Shown here: piece by piece, positions 55,134 to 64,000 of the stretch | Layout: each line of letters begins with the position of its first letter | Position numbering within the stretch: position 1 is the stretch's first letter | Position numbers and translations under genes: made by a program | Assembly: GCA_940337035.1 (NCBI GenBank) | Contig: CALNHX010001920.1 | Location: forward strand, 124,001-188,000 | Length of the DNA stretch: 64,000 nt | Origin: Agriotes lineatus | Taxonomy: Eukaryota > Arthropoda > Insecta > Coleoptera > Elateridae | Reading direction: 5' to 3' | Notes under the pieces: generated by a model | Databases searched by the model: none | Told to the model about the DNA's origin: nothing | What the model saw: only the letters and a program-made list of their open reading frames with translations

Positions 55134-56546
55134 ATGGACATCAAACAAGAAACTACGGATAGTAAATATTGTAGTTCCAGACGAACTACATTAAGCATAT
55201 CGCAGAATATGGATGGTAATGAAAATGTTGATAAGTTATATATCAAGCAAGAGAGCAACGAAAGTACTAATTTAACTACACATATGAGGACTCATGCAGA
55301 AGAAAAACCCGATAGTTTCTCCGTTTGTGATTTCAAAACAACAGACAAAAGTTATTTAGTTACACATTTGGGATCACGCACTCACGAAAAGCCCTATATT
55401 TGTAATGTTTGTGATTTCAAAACAACGCAGAAAGGTTATTTAGTTAGACATGTGAGGACTCATACAGGTGAAAAGCCTTACATTTGCTCGGTTTGTGGTT
55501 TTAAAACGATACATAAAATTAGTTTAGTTCCACATGTTAGAATTCATACAGGCGAAAAGCCTTATGTGTGTTCCGTTTGTGGTTTCAAAACAACTCATAA
55601 AGGTAATTTAGTTACACATGTGAGGAGTCATACAGGCGAAAAACCTTTTAGTTGCTCTGCATGTGATTACAAAACAACACACAAAAGTCATTTAGTTACA
55701 CATGTAAGAATTCACACAGGCGAAAAGCCTTATGTTTGTTCTGTGTGTGGTTTCAAAACGACTCATAAAGGTAATTTAGTTATACATGTGAGGAGTCATA
55801 CAGGCGAAAAACCTTATATTTGTTCTGTATGTAATTACAAAACAACACACAAAAGTCATTTAGTTACACATGTAAGAATTCATACAGGAGAAAAACTAGT
55901 TGGACATATGAGCGCTCATACGGGCAAAAAGCTATATATTTGTTCCATTTGTGATTTCAAAACAACACAGAAAAGTAATATAGTTACACATATGAGGACC
56001 CATACAGGCGAAAAGCCTTATAGTTGTTCTTTTTGTAATTTCAAAACATCACACAGAAGTAGTCTAGTTACACATGTCAGGACTCACACAGGCGAAAAAC
56101 CTCATCTTTGCCCTTTTTGTGATTTCAAAGCAACAACCAAAAGTCACTTAGTTACACACGTGAGGTCACACACAGTAGAAAAGCCACACACAGGAGAAAA
56201 GCCTTATATGTGTTTGCTGTGTGATTTCAAAACCAGGAAAAGAAGTGATTTAGTTATACATTTGAGGTCGCACACAGGAGAAAAGCCGTTTATTTGTTCT
56301 GTGTGTGATTACAAAACAACACGGAAAAATCTGTTAGTGCTACATATGAGAAGACATACAGGGGAAAAGCCTTACAGTTGCTCTGTTTGTAAATACAAAG
56401 CAACTGTAAAAAGTAATTTAATTATACATATGAGGACACATACAGGGGACAAGCCTTACAGTTGCTCTGTTTGTGAATACAAAGCAACTGTAAAAAGTAA
56501 TTTAATTATACATATGAGAACTCATACTGAACAAAACCTCTTATAG
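55134..56546 (+). CDS. C2H2 zinc-finger protein B (about 13 fingers)
   Basis: Intact 470-codon ORF from ATG 55134. The N-terminus (MDIKQETTDSK, then TLSISQ and LYIKQESNESTNLTTH) is shared with protein A and carries two IKQE motifs. One degenerate finger (SFSVCDFKTT) precedes about 13 good C2H2 fingers of varied helix sequence, mostly with HTGEKPY linkers, of the CDFKTT.K..LV.H type. One finger is deleted in part (GEKLVGHMSAHTGKK, about residue 250) and one linker is doubled (VEKPHTGEKPY). The last two fingers (CKYKATVKSNLIIH and CEYKATVKSNLIIH) are the type that fills the array of protein A. Probably a nuclear DNA-binding regulator; no target can be given. Confidence 0.88.
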   Translation: MDIKQETTDSKYCSSRRTTLSISQNMDGNENVDKLYIKQESNESTNLTTHMRTHAEEKPDSFSVCDFKTTDKSYLVTHLGSRTHEKPYICNVCDFKTTQKGYLVRHVRTHTGEKPYICSVCGFKTIHKISLVPHVRIHTGEKPYVCSVCGFKTTHKGNLVTHVRSHTGEKPFSCSACDYKTTHKSHLVTHVRIHTGEKPYVCSVCGFKTTHKGNLVIHVRSHTGEKPYICSVCNYKTTHKSHLVTHVRIHTGEKLVGHMSAHTGKKLYICSICDFKTTQKSNIVTHMRTHTGEKPYSCSFCNFKTSHRSSLVTHVRTHTGEKPHLCPFCDFKATTKSHLVTHVRSHTVEKPHTGEKPYMCLLCDFKTRKRSDLVIHLRSHTGEKPFICSVCDYKTTRKNLLVLHMRRHTGEKPYSCSVCKYKATVKSNLIIHMRTHTGDKPYSCSVCEYKATVKSNLIIHMRTHTEQNLL

Positions 56547-56983
56547 TTGTCGTATTTGTTAATAGAAAACAACACAAAAGTGTAGTTTAGTTAGACATAT
56601 GAGGACCCGTGAATAACCTTCAGTTTCTGTTAGTGTATTTAAAGCAACACAGAAATGTGTGTTTTAAACAATTGGTGAACTGATGTAGAACAATGCTGAA
56701 ATATTAAACGAACTACTCCTTGTGGATATTCAAAACAATTTTAAAGGATGCAGATGTCTTGAAATGTGCACACTAAATGGTGGCAGTCCCATTGCATAAA
56801 TTTTTAAAGTTTATTGTAGGTGTCGCGAAATGTTTGTATTACCCTATACATTATTGTTTATGTCCCCATCTTTCTGTATATTGGAGCCAACCCGTCTGGC
56901 TCTGATTTGCAACAGCTGTGGGCCCTGCAACACCGCTGCAGAAACAGTTCCAAATTAATTTTTTTAATATTACGCTAAATAAA
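56547..56983 (+). terminator. 3' UTR and polyadenylation signal of zinc-finger gene B
   Basis: Conserved with 10552-11010. AATAAA at 56978-56983 corresponds to the second signal of gene A; the first signal of gene A is changed here (CAAATTAATTT). Block homology ends at about 57045, right where the hAT fragment starts. Confidence 0.6.
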
Positions 56984-57060
56984 CAACCTTTTTGCGTCGA
57001 TTAGTGTTTTAATTAACCATACAGTTCACTGAGATACAGTAGTTCATTCATCAAAGACGT

Positions 57061-57308
57061 TTTAAAAGCTGCTATTGCAGATAACAATAAAAAAATCTAT
57101 CGAAAAATGGCATGACATTTTTAAAACTCAAAACTTGCCTCATCTCCTAAAGTTATACCAGTTTATGGCATCAATGCTTGTGTCGAATGCATCGACTGAA
57201 AGGGTTTTCTTGCAAGCAAATGTAACATGGACTAATAGACGCAATAAATTATCGATAGAACATGTGAAGGCAGAGATTCAAATAAAAGTAATAGCCCAGA
57301 CATATTAG
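57061..57308 (+). pseudogene. hAT transposase C-terminal (dimerisation) fragment
   Basis: The frame reads LPHLLKLYQFMASMLVSNAS, then TERVFLQANVTWTNRRNKLS and IEHVKAEIQIKV, the hAT C-terminal dimerisation box (family form: P.L..LA...L..P.SSA..ERVFS......RN.LS...V..L). The usual Phe-Ser after ERV is Phe-Leu. The rest of the transposase is absent. It abuts the end of the duplicated block. Confidence 0.75.
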
Positions 57309-57440
57309 ATTAAATTTCACCAAAACATAGAAATAAATAATGTTAATCTAAAAATCGGTAGGAGTATTTTATATTAGTGTGCTGAACAACATACCAAAAG
57401 TCCTAAAGCGAAATATGCCGGCTTCATGTAATTTTTGACA
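57290..57440 (+). repeat. Repeat with an inverted copy at 59938-60075 (copy 1)
   Basis: ATAGCCCAGACATATTAGAT, GTGTGCTGAACAACATACCA and AAAAGTCCTAAAGCG...ATGCCGGCTTCA recur on the opposite strand at 59938-60065. The inverted copy keeps a longer open frame (KTLTRHLKIYSPDILDFDLE, VNLKIGRNILFSVLNNTPK), so this is probably the decayed 3' coding end of a transposon, perhaps the hAT element. Confidence 0.65.
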
Positions 57441-58718
57441 AAAGAAAAATAAAAAAAGTTGTTTCCCTAATAATAACACATATAATTTGCAATTGACCTC
57501 TATGGATGTAATAGTAATTAACTAATTACCAACTGAGTTCATATTCTTTTAATTGAAATTTATTATGTATTTTGACAAATTCTGCTTACCGCGGAATGAT
57601 CGAAGGGCGTGGCAACGTCGCTAAACTATAAATCGGTGCGTGTCTACTGCAGACTGCACTTGCATTACTGTGTAACTTGTACGCTCGCGGTTTTTTTGTG
57701 ATGTTATTGATATAAATTGGTGATAATAATGGAAAACGTTTGATTTTACTGTAATAAACTACTTAGTGAAAGGAAGTGTGTGGTGGTAGGCAAAGGTATA
57801 GACGGCCTAATCAAAGCAAGCGAGCACTGAAAAGATGAAATGCTTGATAGGTTTCAAAGCATTAAAGAAAAACATACTTCAATCAGGGTGCATGTAGAGT
57901 GCCGGTAAGTAGTAATAATAATACTAAAATGTATCAACCGTGTAACGCGGCCTCTTTCTTCGAGCCCTACACCTACTGAATTATTACTTTAAAATGCCCT
58001 GGGTTCGCTAGCTTAATCAGTCGGTGTGCTATGAGTCTCTTTTTGCATCGTCAGAGCAGCTATGGGAAAGCTAATATTGCTGAGGTCAACACGTGAACTC
58101 CTGAAATACATTACTACCAATGCCAACATTAATGGCAAGAAAAATCCCAACAGTTTACAATGGATACCTATAATCTGTAAATAAACAGGAACACACAAAG
58201 AAAAAGGTACATGGAAACAAATACACAAAGTAGTTATACACTATGCATAAGAGAGTACCTTATTAAATTACGAGCGTTTAATAGCGCCACAAAGTTAATT
58301 TCACGCACTCAAAATGTTTCGCACCTGCAGTTGTCGATTCTTGTTTTATGGAGACGCGTTGTGATTCTTCGCCTCCAATTCCACACGCAGCAAAATGGCG
58401 CAAAGACGTCCGGTAATTTACCCTTATCGTTCAGCGGCAAATTCGCTGACAGTTGACAGTTTTGCAGGCCTCTGGCGTTGATTCACATACCGACCGGTTA
58501 TTCCCCGAACTAAATTGCACTGACAATGCATTCTTTCACGAAATAGCGACGCGTTGCACTCTATAGTTATTGACTGCGTATACAACTATTATTACACTAC
58601 AGTGCTAAGCTAAATGAATAAACACACGAACACTTACTGTCAGGCTTTATTGCTAATTAGCATGTAATGAGAGGATGTAAAATAAGTAAATACAGGTGGC
58701 GCATTGACCCGTTTCAAC

Positions 58719-58986
58719 TAAGGTCACTATATCAATAAGGTACCGCCATTCTATTCCTCGCTTGAGAATGTGAGAAAATTGTGAGATAAGGATAACAAAT
58801 ACAAATTTCCCAAGTGCAATAGGGAAGACACTAGTTTTTGGGGATTTTCTTTTTGGTGTAATGGCACTTGTAAAGTGAGAAATCTGTTAGGTTATGTGTT
58901 TTTATCCCCAGTTGGAGAAAATTGTGCGACAAGGATAGATATAAAAAAATCACTAATGGCGGTACCTTATTGATACAGTGACCTTA
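58719..58986. mobile_element. MITE with 8-bp target duplication
   Basis: Perfect direct repeat GTTTCAAC at 58711-58718 and 58987-58994. The terminal inverted repeats start TAAGGTCACTATATCAATAA and end in its near-exact reverse complement; they pair for about 32 bases, including GGTACCGCCATT, with one or two mismatches. 268 bases, no ORF. An 8-bp duplication fits hAT or P-type transposases. It lies in the intron of the broken gene. Confidence 0.88.
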
Positions 58987-59006
58987 GTTTCAACCGTTAT
59001 AAAACC

Positions 59007-59141
59007 AGAAACGTCTAGCCGCTATCGCTAACCGACTATCCATCACCCGAACGAGTTTTTAGTAGCCAGACTCCGCGAAAAGCCGTTCCCCGCCATCGCA
59101 ATTTCTCCGGATAGACAGTTACTAGCAGCGGCTAGACGTTA
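59007..59141. mobile_element. Small inverted-repeat element flanked by an 11-bp direct repeat
   Basis: GTTATAAAACC is repeated exactly at 58996-59006 and 59142-59152. Between them the ends AACGTCTAGCCGCT and AGCGGCTAGACGTT are perfect inverted repeats of 14 bases. The 135-base core has no ORF. It starts only two bases after the right target duplication of the MITE at 58719. Confidence 0.75.
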
Positions 59142-59937
59142 GTTATAAAACCTAATAACTAGGGAGGGGCAAAACTATAGGGATGGGCGAAGAGCTGTAA
59201 TTAGTTCAATAACGTATAATTGTGCATGTAAACATTACAAAGTTTTAACATCCTCTATATACTCATATTTTACGTACCTACCAATTATTTTATGGCTGTT
59301 AAAAATAATTTTTGGGTCCAATAAAACTAAATAGGCAAATATTGTTTTTGTTTCTTTCAGAAAGGCATACACCCATCCAAATATTTATTTAAAAGATTAT
59401 AAACAAAATCAGCTTTATGATTCAGTTGTGTCATTGTCTGCACCTAAACTAAGATCTTCCACTTCCATTTTCGACCTTAAAAATGACTGCCTGATTTGTG
59501 GTGAAGAAGCTTTTATAAGAAAAGAGACCAAAAAAGAAATGAAATATAAACGTGTGGTGCACGAAGTTGAAACTATTCCTTTTAAAAATACTGTACTTAC
59601 TGAATCAGGCTCAGGAAAGAAATGATGAATGGAGTGAAAGTGTGTGCGCCCGTGTCCTACTCATTTTGTTGACACTACGTTTTCGTGTTTTATTCTAAAA
59701 TAAAAATATATTGCATGTAAATTTTTTTTTTATTTTTACTTTTTTTTCTTTTTTCCAAACACTAAATAAGCTTTTGTTGGAACAAAGACTATTATTATTA
59801 TTATTGTATAAATGTATGATATAAAATACATGAATAGTAAGATATACAAACCTATTAAGTTATATATTGACGGCAAAACACGATATGTATAATAATATCC
59901 TGTATAAACCCGAAATACCCGCCTTTGCCTTTTTTCA

Positions 59938-60147
59938 TCATGAAGCCGGCATAGGACCGCTTAGGACTTTTGGTGTGTTGTTCAGTACACTAAATAGAAT
60001 ATTTCTACCAATTTTCAGATTTACATTATTTTTTTCAAGGTCAAAATCTAATATGTCTGGGCTATAAATTTTCAGATGTCTTGTGAGAGTTTTATAGATT
60101 TGCCCTAAAAGAAAAGAAAATTTTACAAGCGGCAAAATCAAGCTCAA
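59938..60147 (-). pseudogene. Transposon-like C-terminal ORF fragment (inverted copy of 57.3 kb repeat)
   Basis: Minus-strand frame of 69 codons: LLGQIYKTLTRHLKIYSPDI, DFDLEKNNVNLKIGRNILFS, VLNNTPKVLSGPMPAS and stop. Homologous in opposite orientation to 57290-57440. The family was not recognised. Confidence 0.5.
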
Positions 60148-60422
60148 AATATGTGTTCTATAAAAATAATTTATAGTTGTATTAAATAAAAATAATTAAT
60201 ATCGTTGATTCTTTACTTGGCAACTTCCTTTTCAAAATAATAATATATTTTTGTTTAAATCTTAAGGTTTCATTAATCTCAGTGAAGTTTGTAGTTTTGA
60301 AATAAAATATTGTGTAACCATATTTATGCATTTTTTCTACGTCCCGATTTTCTCGTCCCAGTCCCGCTTTTTTTTCATTTAGGTCCCGATATTTAGAAAA
60401 ACGGAGCTAGCAACACTACGTA

Positions 60423-60860
60423 TCGGACGGGCGCGGTCTGTGCGGAAAGTGTAAAAACAAAGTAGAAGACGACGGCAAAAGCATAATAGGTGGCGGATTA
60501 TGCGGTACAGAGTACCATTCTTCTTGTGTTAAACTGTCCGTGCCCAAGCTTAATAAAATTAAAGAACTGAAAGATATTGCGTATTGGTTATGTGCGAATT
60601 GTAAACTTTTCCTGAACAACCTGAAGTTGGTAACAAATCCACAAACTTATGCAGAACCGAACTCGATTATGAAATTAAACGACGAAACAAAGAATAAAAT
60701 TAATAACATCGATCAAGTGCTGGAGAAAATTACAGCTGTAGAACAAAAATTTGACCACATTGCCACAAAACTAGGAAATGACAACTTTGCTAAAAAATCT
60801 TATTCGGACGCAACAAAACAGCAAGAGCCTTCCCAACCTAATAATAAAAATCTGGTGTGA
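60423..60860 (+). pseudogene. LINE ORF1-like fragment with PHD-type zinc finger
   Basis: Open frame from 60423 (SDGRGLCGKCKNKVEDDGKS) with LCGTEYHSSCVKLSV and YWLCANCKLF. The spacing Cys-x2-Cys, Cys, His-x2-Cys, Trp-x-Cys-x2-Cys is that of a PHD finger as found in ORF1 proteins of Jockey/I-type LINEs. A helical segment follows (KNKINNIDQVLEKITAVEQK), then KKSYSDATKQQEP, also common in such ORF1 linkers. It is cut at 60860 by the dispersed repeat seen at 50.9 kb. 5' end missing. Confidence 0.6.
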
Positions 60861-61155
60861 TACACTCACACAACTTCCTTTTACAGTAATATTATTATTA
60901 GCCAAAAATTTTATTTTAAATTTCTAAGCATTTGTCAAAATTTTTCAAAAATTGCAAATTCTACAAAAACGGTACAAAATAGAGAGTTAGAAGTTAGAAT
61001 TTTAAGCTGAATTAAAAATGTAATAATATACCGGGTGTTGTATTTAAAATAGGAGTTAATAAAAAAAAAATAAAAAAAAACAATAGAAACCCATTTTAGA
61101 AGTAGTCAACTATCTCACAACAATACACATTAAAAATGTAATAAAAAAATAAAGT
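60850..61155 (+). repeat. Dispersed repeat, copy 2
   Basis: Homologous to 50940-51180, with an extra piece at about 60985-61095 that begins near ATACCGGGTGTTGTATTT and is A-rich. Confidence 0.65.
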
Positions 61156-61332
61156 TTGAAAAAAATTGTTACAGCCGTTTTCGAAAAAATAGAAAAAAAA
61201 CTAAAAAATTACAAGAGTAAACACCTACTTCCGCTTATGCGATTTTATTCAAAAGCGTGCTGTCTCATCTGCATAGTACACGAAACATATATATGAAGTT
61301 TCAACGCCATACCTCTGTTCGTTTTTGAGATA

Positions 61333-61380
61333 TTCTGTTCACAGACAGACAGACTGACAGGCAGACAGACAGACAGACCA
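61333..61380 (+). repeat. (ACAG)n tract
   Basis: Imperfect CAGACAGACAG/GACTGACAGG array at about 61340-61378, at the end of a segment with AAGTTTCAACGCCATACCTC and TTTTTGAGATATTC, a combination typical of arthropod transposon 3' regions. No gene. Confidence 0.6.
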
Positions 61381-63573
61381 ATGAAAAAAAAATGTGTTTT
61401 GGGATCAGGGGACTCTAAAACGTGAAGATCTGTTGAAAACTCAATTTCGAATTTTTAGCACGAGTTTGCATACAATATCTTTCTACGACCTTAAATTTTC
61501 TGTTATTAATCCATAAATGTCGATTTAACAAAGGTTTGCATTTATGACAGTTATAATTTATGTCATAATAAAGAGATGGCCTTGACGCGCAGGTGAATGT
61601 TTGTGGAGCCAGTACTGTCAAAGTCAGTTATCAAATGTAATTATAATACTACACATGTGACCTTATTCATTACATAACGCTTTAATTATTTCTAAAACAC
61701 GTTACTTCTAACGCAAGAAGTAACTAGAATAACTTTACAACCTCATTTTCAGTTCGAAATTGTAGTTTTATAACCTCACTTCATTTTATAACACATGTGC
61801 TAAAAGTAAACAGCTGATCTCATTTTAAACACGCTAAATTATAAAACGTCACTTTTAGTGCAAAAAGGTAGCGCTAAAAGGCCTACTTTTAGTGGTGGTC
61901 ATAGAAAGAAATTGTCAGCCCAGTCCTTTTTAAGATTTTTTTATTGCCTTAAAAGTCATCCATAAGAGCTTTAGTATAATTATGTATAATAACAACAGTA
62001 TTATAACTTTAAATTAGAGGCTGGCTTGAATATGGAATTCGTCTAATGAAATAATATATTGCAACAGCTCAATGCTTGAGATGCATATTTTAATTAGTAT
62101 TTGCCCTACTATTTCTTTCAAATCAATTATGTCAAATTTTACTTTTTACTAATTATTACAATTGAGACTCTCAGGATGATTCGCCAATCTAGTTATCTAT
62201 TTTAGATATTCAAAATTTTTATATGAATTGTTACTTCAATGACTATGAAATGTCAGTTTGACTTTCAACCAATATAACAACACAAGACTATCAAAATTGA
62301 CAAATATACTTTCCCTTTCACAAATCAACGACTACCTCACCAATGTCAGTATTGTATTCTGTTTATTTCACTCTTTCTTTTATTGTCTGTTATTTAAAAT
62401 GCTCTTATATGAATAATTAAAACAAACCTGAACATTCCTCAAGCCTTCACGGCTAGTATCCAAAACCACAGTTCCCAATGTCTACAGCACCCAATGTTCA
62501 CAACCCTTCAACCAACATCCAACCTGTCTAAACCCTGGATGTCCGCATAAACTGGTCCTGTTCCCTTTAGTAATGTTACTGTCACCTAAACAGATTCCTG
62601 GTAAGTTTAAGTATTATAGATAATCCCAAGCTAATCTTCTATATTCCTCAAATCGTACTCCGTATACAGCAACACCTACAGGACTGTCCAAATCATGCAG
62701 TTACTTCAACACTTTCCTTCTAAATAATTAACTTGTCTTCCATGTATTCACCAACCTCAGTCACGAACACCAATTATATCTTGCATGTACCAATAAATCC
62801 AAATCTATTCAAATACTGTAGTCTTCTGGTTATTTCTATCTAATTAACTGTATTGCACAATCTCTTCACCGATTATGCACTTGTATCACTTCAAAATTAC
62901 TTTCTCATATTTTTGCACCACGTAAAGTTGTTAAAAGCCCTGTTATTTGTATACCACCAAAATATTTATACAAATAAGGCATAATTTGAAATTTTTTATT
63001 ATATCAAAAAGGAGTTTTCAAAATTCTGTATACATTTTATAAGTTTGTTATTCTTACTACCTAAACAAATTTTATATCTCTCGTAGTTACAATTCTTCTT
63101 GCCTTCTTAAAAATATTAAATGTCCTATTATTACATGCTACAATTCCTTATTATTATAGCAAGCACATTTGTCAAATGTAACTTTGGCTTGAACTTTATT
63201 AATATTGAACTCAACCATCAAAATTGAATACGCAATTGCTATTTAATTATCAAATTATCTTACTAATTATCTCAATTAATTTTCATCATTTATTTTGAAA
63301 TTAACGCACAATCTTATTTAAACCCCTCAACATTTGATTGTCTTACTGAAACAAATGGGAGCAAATTGTACATAAAGTGTTTTTATAGTTATTTTACTTA
63401 CTTACTTAATCCTAGGACCTTTCTACCGTTGCGGGTATAAGGTCATAGTTATTTTAAATAATCTAAAAGATGCGTGTTGTGGGTTGATAAACACAGTTCA
63501 TAGTTCACCCCACTCCTGACAGTTTACTTTCAAACGTGCCAGCAAGAACCCACCACTTCGGCCTGCTTGGCTT
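61381..63573. other. AT-rich upstream region of the frizzled gene
   Basis: No coding sequence recognised on either strand. It probably contains distal regulatory DNA, but I cannot point to specific sites with confidence. Confidence 0.4.
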
Positions 63574-63607
63574 TCAGTTGTGTTTTGTGCGTGGATGAAG
63601 ACGGATA
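63574..63607 (+). promoter_or_regulatory. Inr + DPE core promoter of the frizzled gene
   Basis: TCAGTT at 63574-63579 fits the arthropod initiator (TCAKTY) with +1 at A 63576. GGATA at 63603-63607 fits the downstream promoter element (RGWYV) at exactly +28 to +32, the spacing required for TFIID. No TATA box is seen 25-30 bases upstream, as usual for DPE promoters. The predicted 5' leader to the ATG at 63734 would be 158 bases if unspliced. Confidence 0.6.
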
Positions 63608-63723
63608 CAGTCCATCAATTTTGCATTATTTATAACTTTTTGTAACATAACACACGTTTACTGAGGTTAATTTCCAGTTTGATGTATGAAAGTGGCGGTT
63701 CTTTCCCTGTGGTCGACAGCTGA
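63595..63723 (+). promoter_or_regulatory. Upstream ORFs in the frizzled leader
   Basis: ATG at 63595 opens a 16-codon ORF ending at TAA 63645, and ATG at 63682 a 13-codon ORF ending at TGA 63723, both out of frame with the main ORF. They could reduce translation of the receptor if the predicted transcription start at 63576 is right. Confidence 0.45.
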
Positions 63724-63733
63724 AGCACGCGCA

Positions 63734-64000
63734 ATGTCTACAGCATTTGTTTTGTTCGCATTGTTGTGGCAAGCGAGCGGGGGCTTCGAGCAAAGCAACA
63801 CAACGAAGCCACATACGAAGTGCCAGCAGATCACGGTGCCCTATTGCATGAACAGCCTGTACAACACCACCATCATGCCCAACCTGCTGAACCAGCATAA
63901 CCAGGATGATGCCGGCCTGGAGCTGCACCAGTTTTTTCCCTTGGTGGAGGTGCAGTGCAGCCCAAACTTGAAGACCTTTTTGTGCTCTGTGTACGTCCCC
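63734..64000 (+). CDS. fz: Frizzled-family Wnt receptor, first coding exon (partial, cut by window end)
   Basis: 89 codons run to the window edge. Residues 1-17 (AFVLFALLW core, ASGG cleavage area) form a signal peptide. From residue 30 the frizzled cysteine-rich domain begins: C30, C38, C75 and C84 are four of its ten cysteines, with TVPYC, YNTTIMPNLLNQ (an N-glycosylation site at N44, and another at N22), DDAGLELHQFFPLVEVQCSP and FLCSVYVP. This domain binds the Wnt lipid outside the cell; the seven membrane spans lie beyond the window. The DAGLE.HQF.PLV..QCSP pattern is closest to the Fz1/2/7 group as I recall it. An in-frame ATG at 63686, just after a stop at 63680, would add 16 residues; I prefer 63734 because it gives a compact signal peptide and has a purine at -3. 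Confidence 0.9.
   Translation, partial: MSTAFVLFALLWQASGGFEQSNTTKPHTKCQQITVPYCMNSLYNTTIMPNLLNQHNQDDAGLELHQFFPLVEVQCSPNLKTFLCSVYVP

Larger units (their letters stand above)
57729..59625 (+). pseudogene. Broken two-exon gene of an uncharacterised arthropod family (Cys motifs)
   Basis: Exon 1 (57729-57904) reads MENV-stop-FYCNKLLSERKCVVV, GKGIDGLIKASEH-stop-KDEM and EKHTSIRVHVECR; exon 2 (59361-59625) reads KAYTHPNIYLKDYKQNQLYD, SIFDLKNDCLICGEEAF and HEVETIPFKNTVLTES. The donor GTAAGT at 57905 and acceptor TTTCTTTCAG ending at 59360 join a CG|A Arg codon in phase, giving VHVECRKAYT, a run I associate with a multi-copy family of unknown function whose members go on with a RND..-type segment. That segment is indeed present after a frameshift (RNDEWSESVCARVLLIL, 59630-59680). 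Two in-frame TGA codons and the frameshift make it a pseudogene. Confidence 0.7.

Noticed and set aside
57729..57904. In-frame TGA where a Cys might be expected (MENV-TGA-FYC), suggesting selenocysteine
   Set aside because: A second TGA occurs later in the same exon, exon 2 has a frameshift, and no SECIS-like structure is evident; simple decay explains all of it.
63686..63733. Upstream in-frame ATG as the frizzled start
   Set aside because: Possible, but it has T at -3 and would put charged residues ahead of the hydrophobic signal core; kept as an alternative.

Overview
The window is AT-rich nuclear DNA from an arthropod, most likely an insect. Three things point that way: a Frizzled-type Wnt receptor exon with an insect-style Inr+DPE core promoter at the right edge, spliced genes with GT..AG introns, and a dense mix of non-LTR retrotransposons, a BEL/Pao LTR element, and P/THAP, hAT, MULE and MITE remnants. 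Species cannot be told from sequence alone. Nothing is bacterial: there are no operons or ribosome binding sites.

Layout. 1-2.3 kb: no gene seen. 2.3-11.05 kb and 49.5-57.05 kb: two diverged copies of one duplicated block. Each carries an endonuclease fragment of a LINE, a common upstream segment and a C2H2 zinc-finger gene. The left copy is interrupted by a near full-length two-ORF LINE (2578-6841, minus); the right copy preserves the uninterrupted site near 50.1 kb but has gained about 4.1 kb elsewhere. The left zinc-finger gene is a very regular array of 24 fingers with TEEKP linkers; its paralogue keeps about 13 diverse fingers with ordinary TGEKP linkers.

12.7-19.9 kb: LINE graveyard. 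A degraded LINE is split by a second LINE with a 10-bp target duplication; a further RT relic and a MULE transposase fragment follow. 20.8-30.3 kb: composite BEL/Pao element. Its outer LTRs are a close pair flanked by a 5-bp duplication; inside lie a Jockey-type LINE tail, a long foldback element, a divergent third LTR with primer-binding site and an intact gag-protease ORF. The RT-integrase part is missing and an ORF of tandem peptide repeats ending in a membrane segment occupies the 3' part.

31.5-32.7 kb: tRNA-derived SINE and a MITE. 34.5-41.0 kb: exon-by-exon wreck of a P-element/THAP9-type transposase, itself split by a LINE fragment. 41-44 kb: no gene. 44.0-48.4 kb: a second two-ORF LINE on the minus strand with a truncated LINE nested in it. 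48.4-54.3 kb: SINE, MITEs, small repeats and a second THAP-type relic. 57.0-61.4 kb: hAT C-terminus, a broken two-exon gene whose intron holds two small elements with target duplications, and a PHD-finger LINE ORF1. 61.4-63.5 kb: AT-rich, no gene seen. 63.576-64.0 kb: promoter, leader with upstream ORFs and first coding exon of a frizzled gene, cut by the window edge.

Only the frizzled exon and the two zinc-finger genes look like host genes with possible function; nearly everything else is mobile DNA in various states of decay, and the nesting order can be read from target-site duplications.
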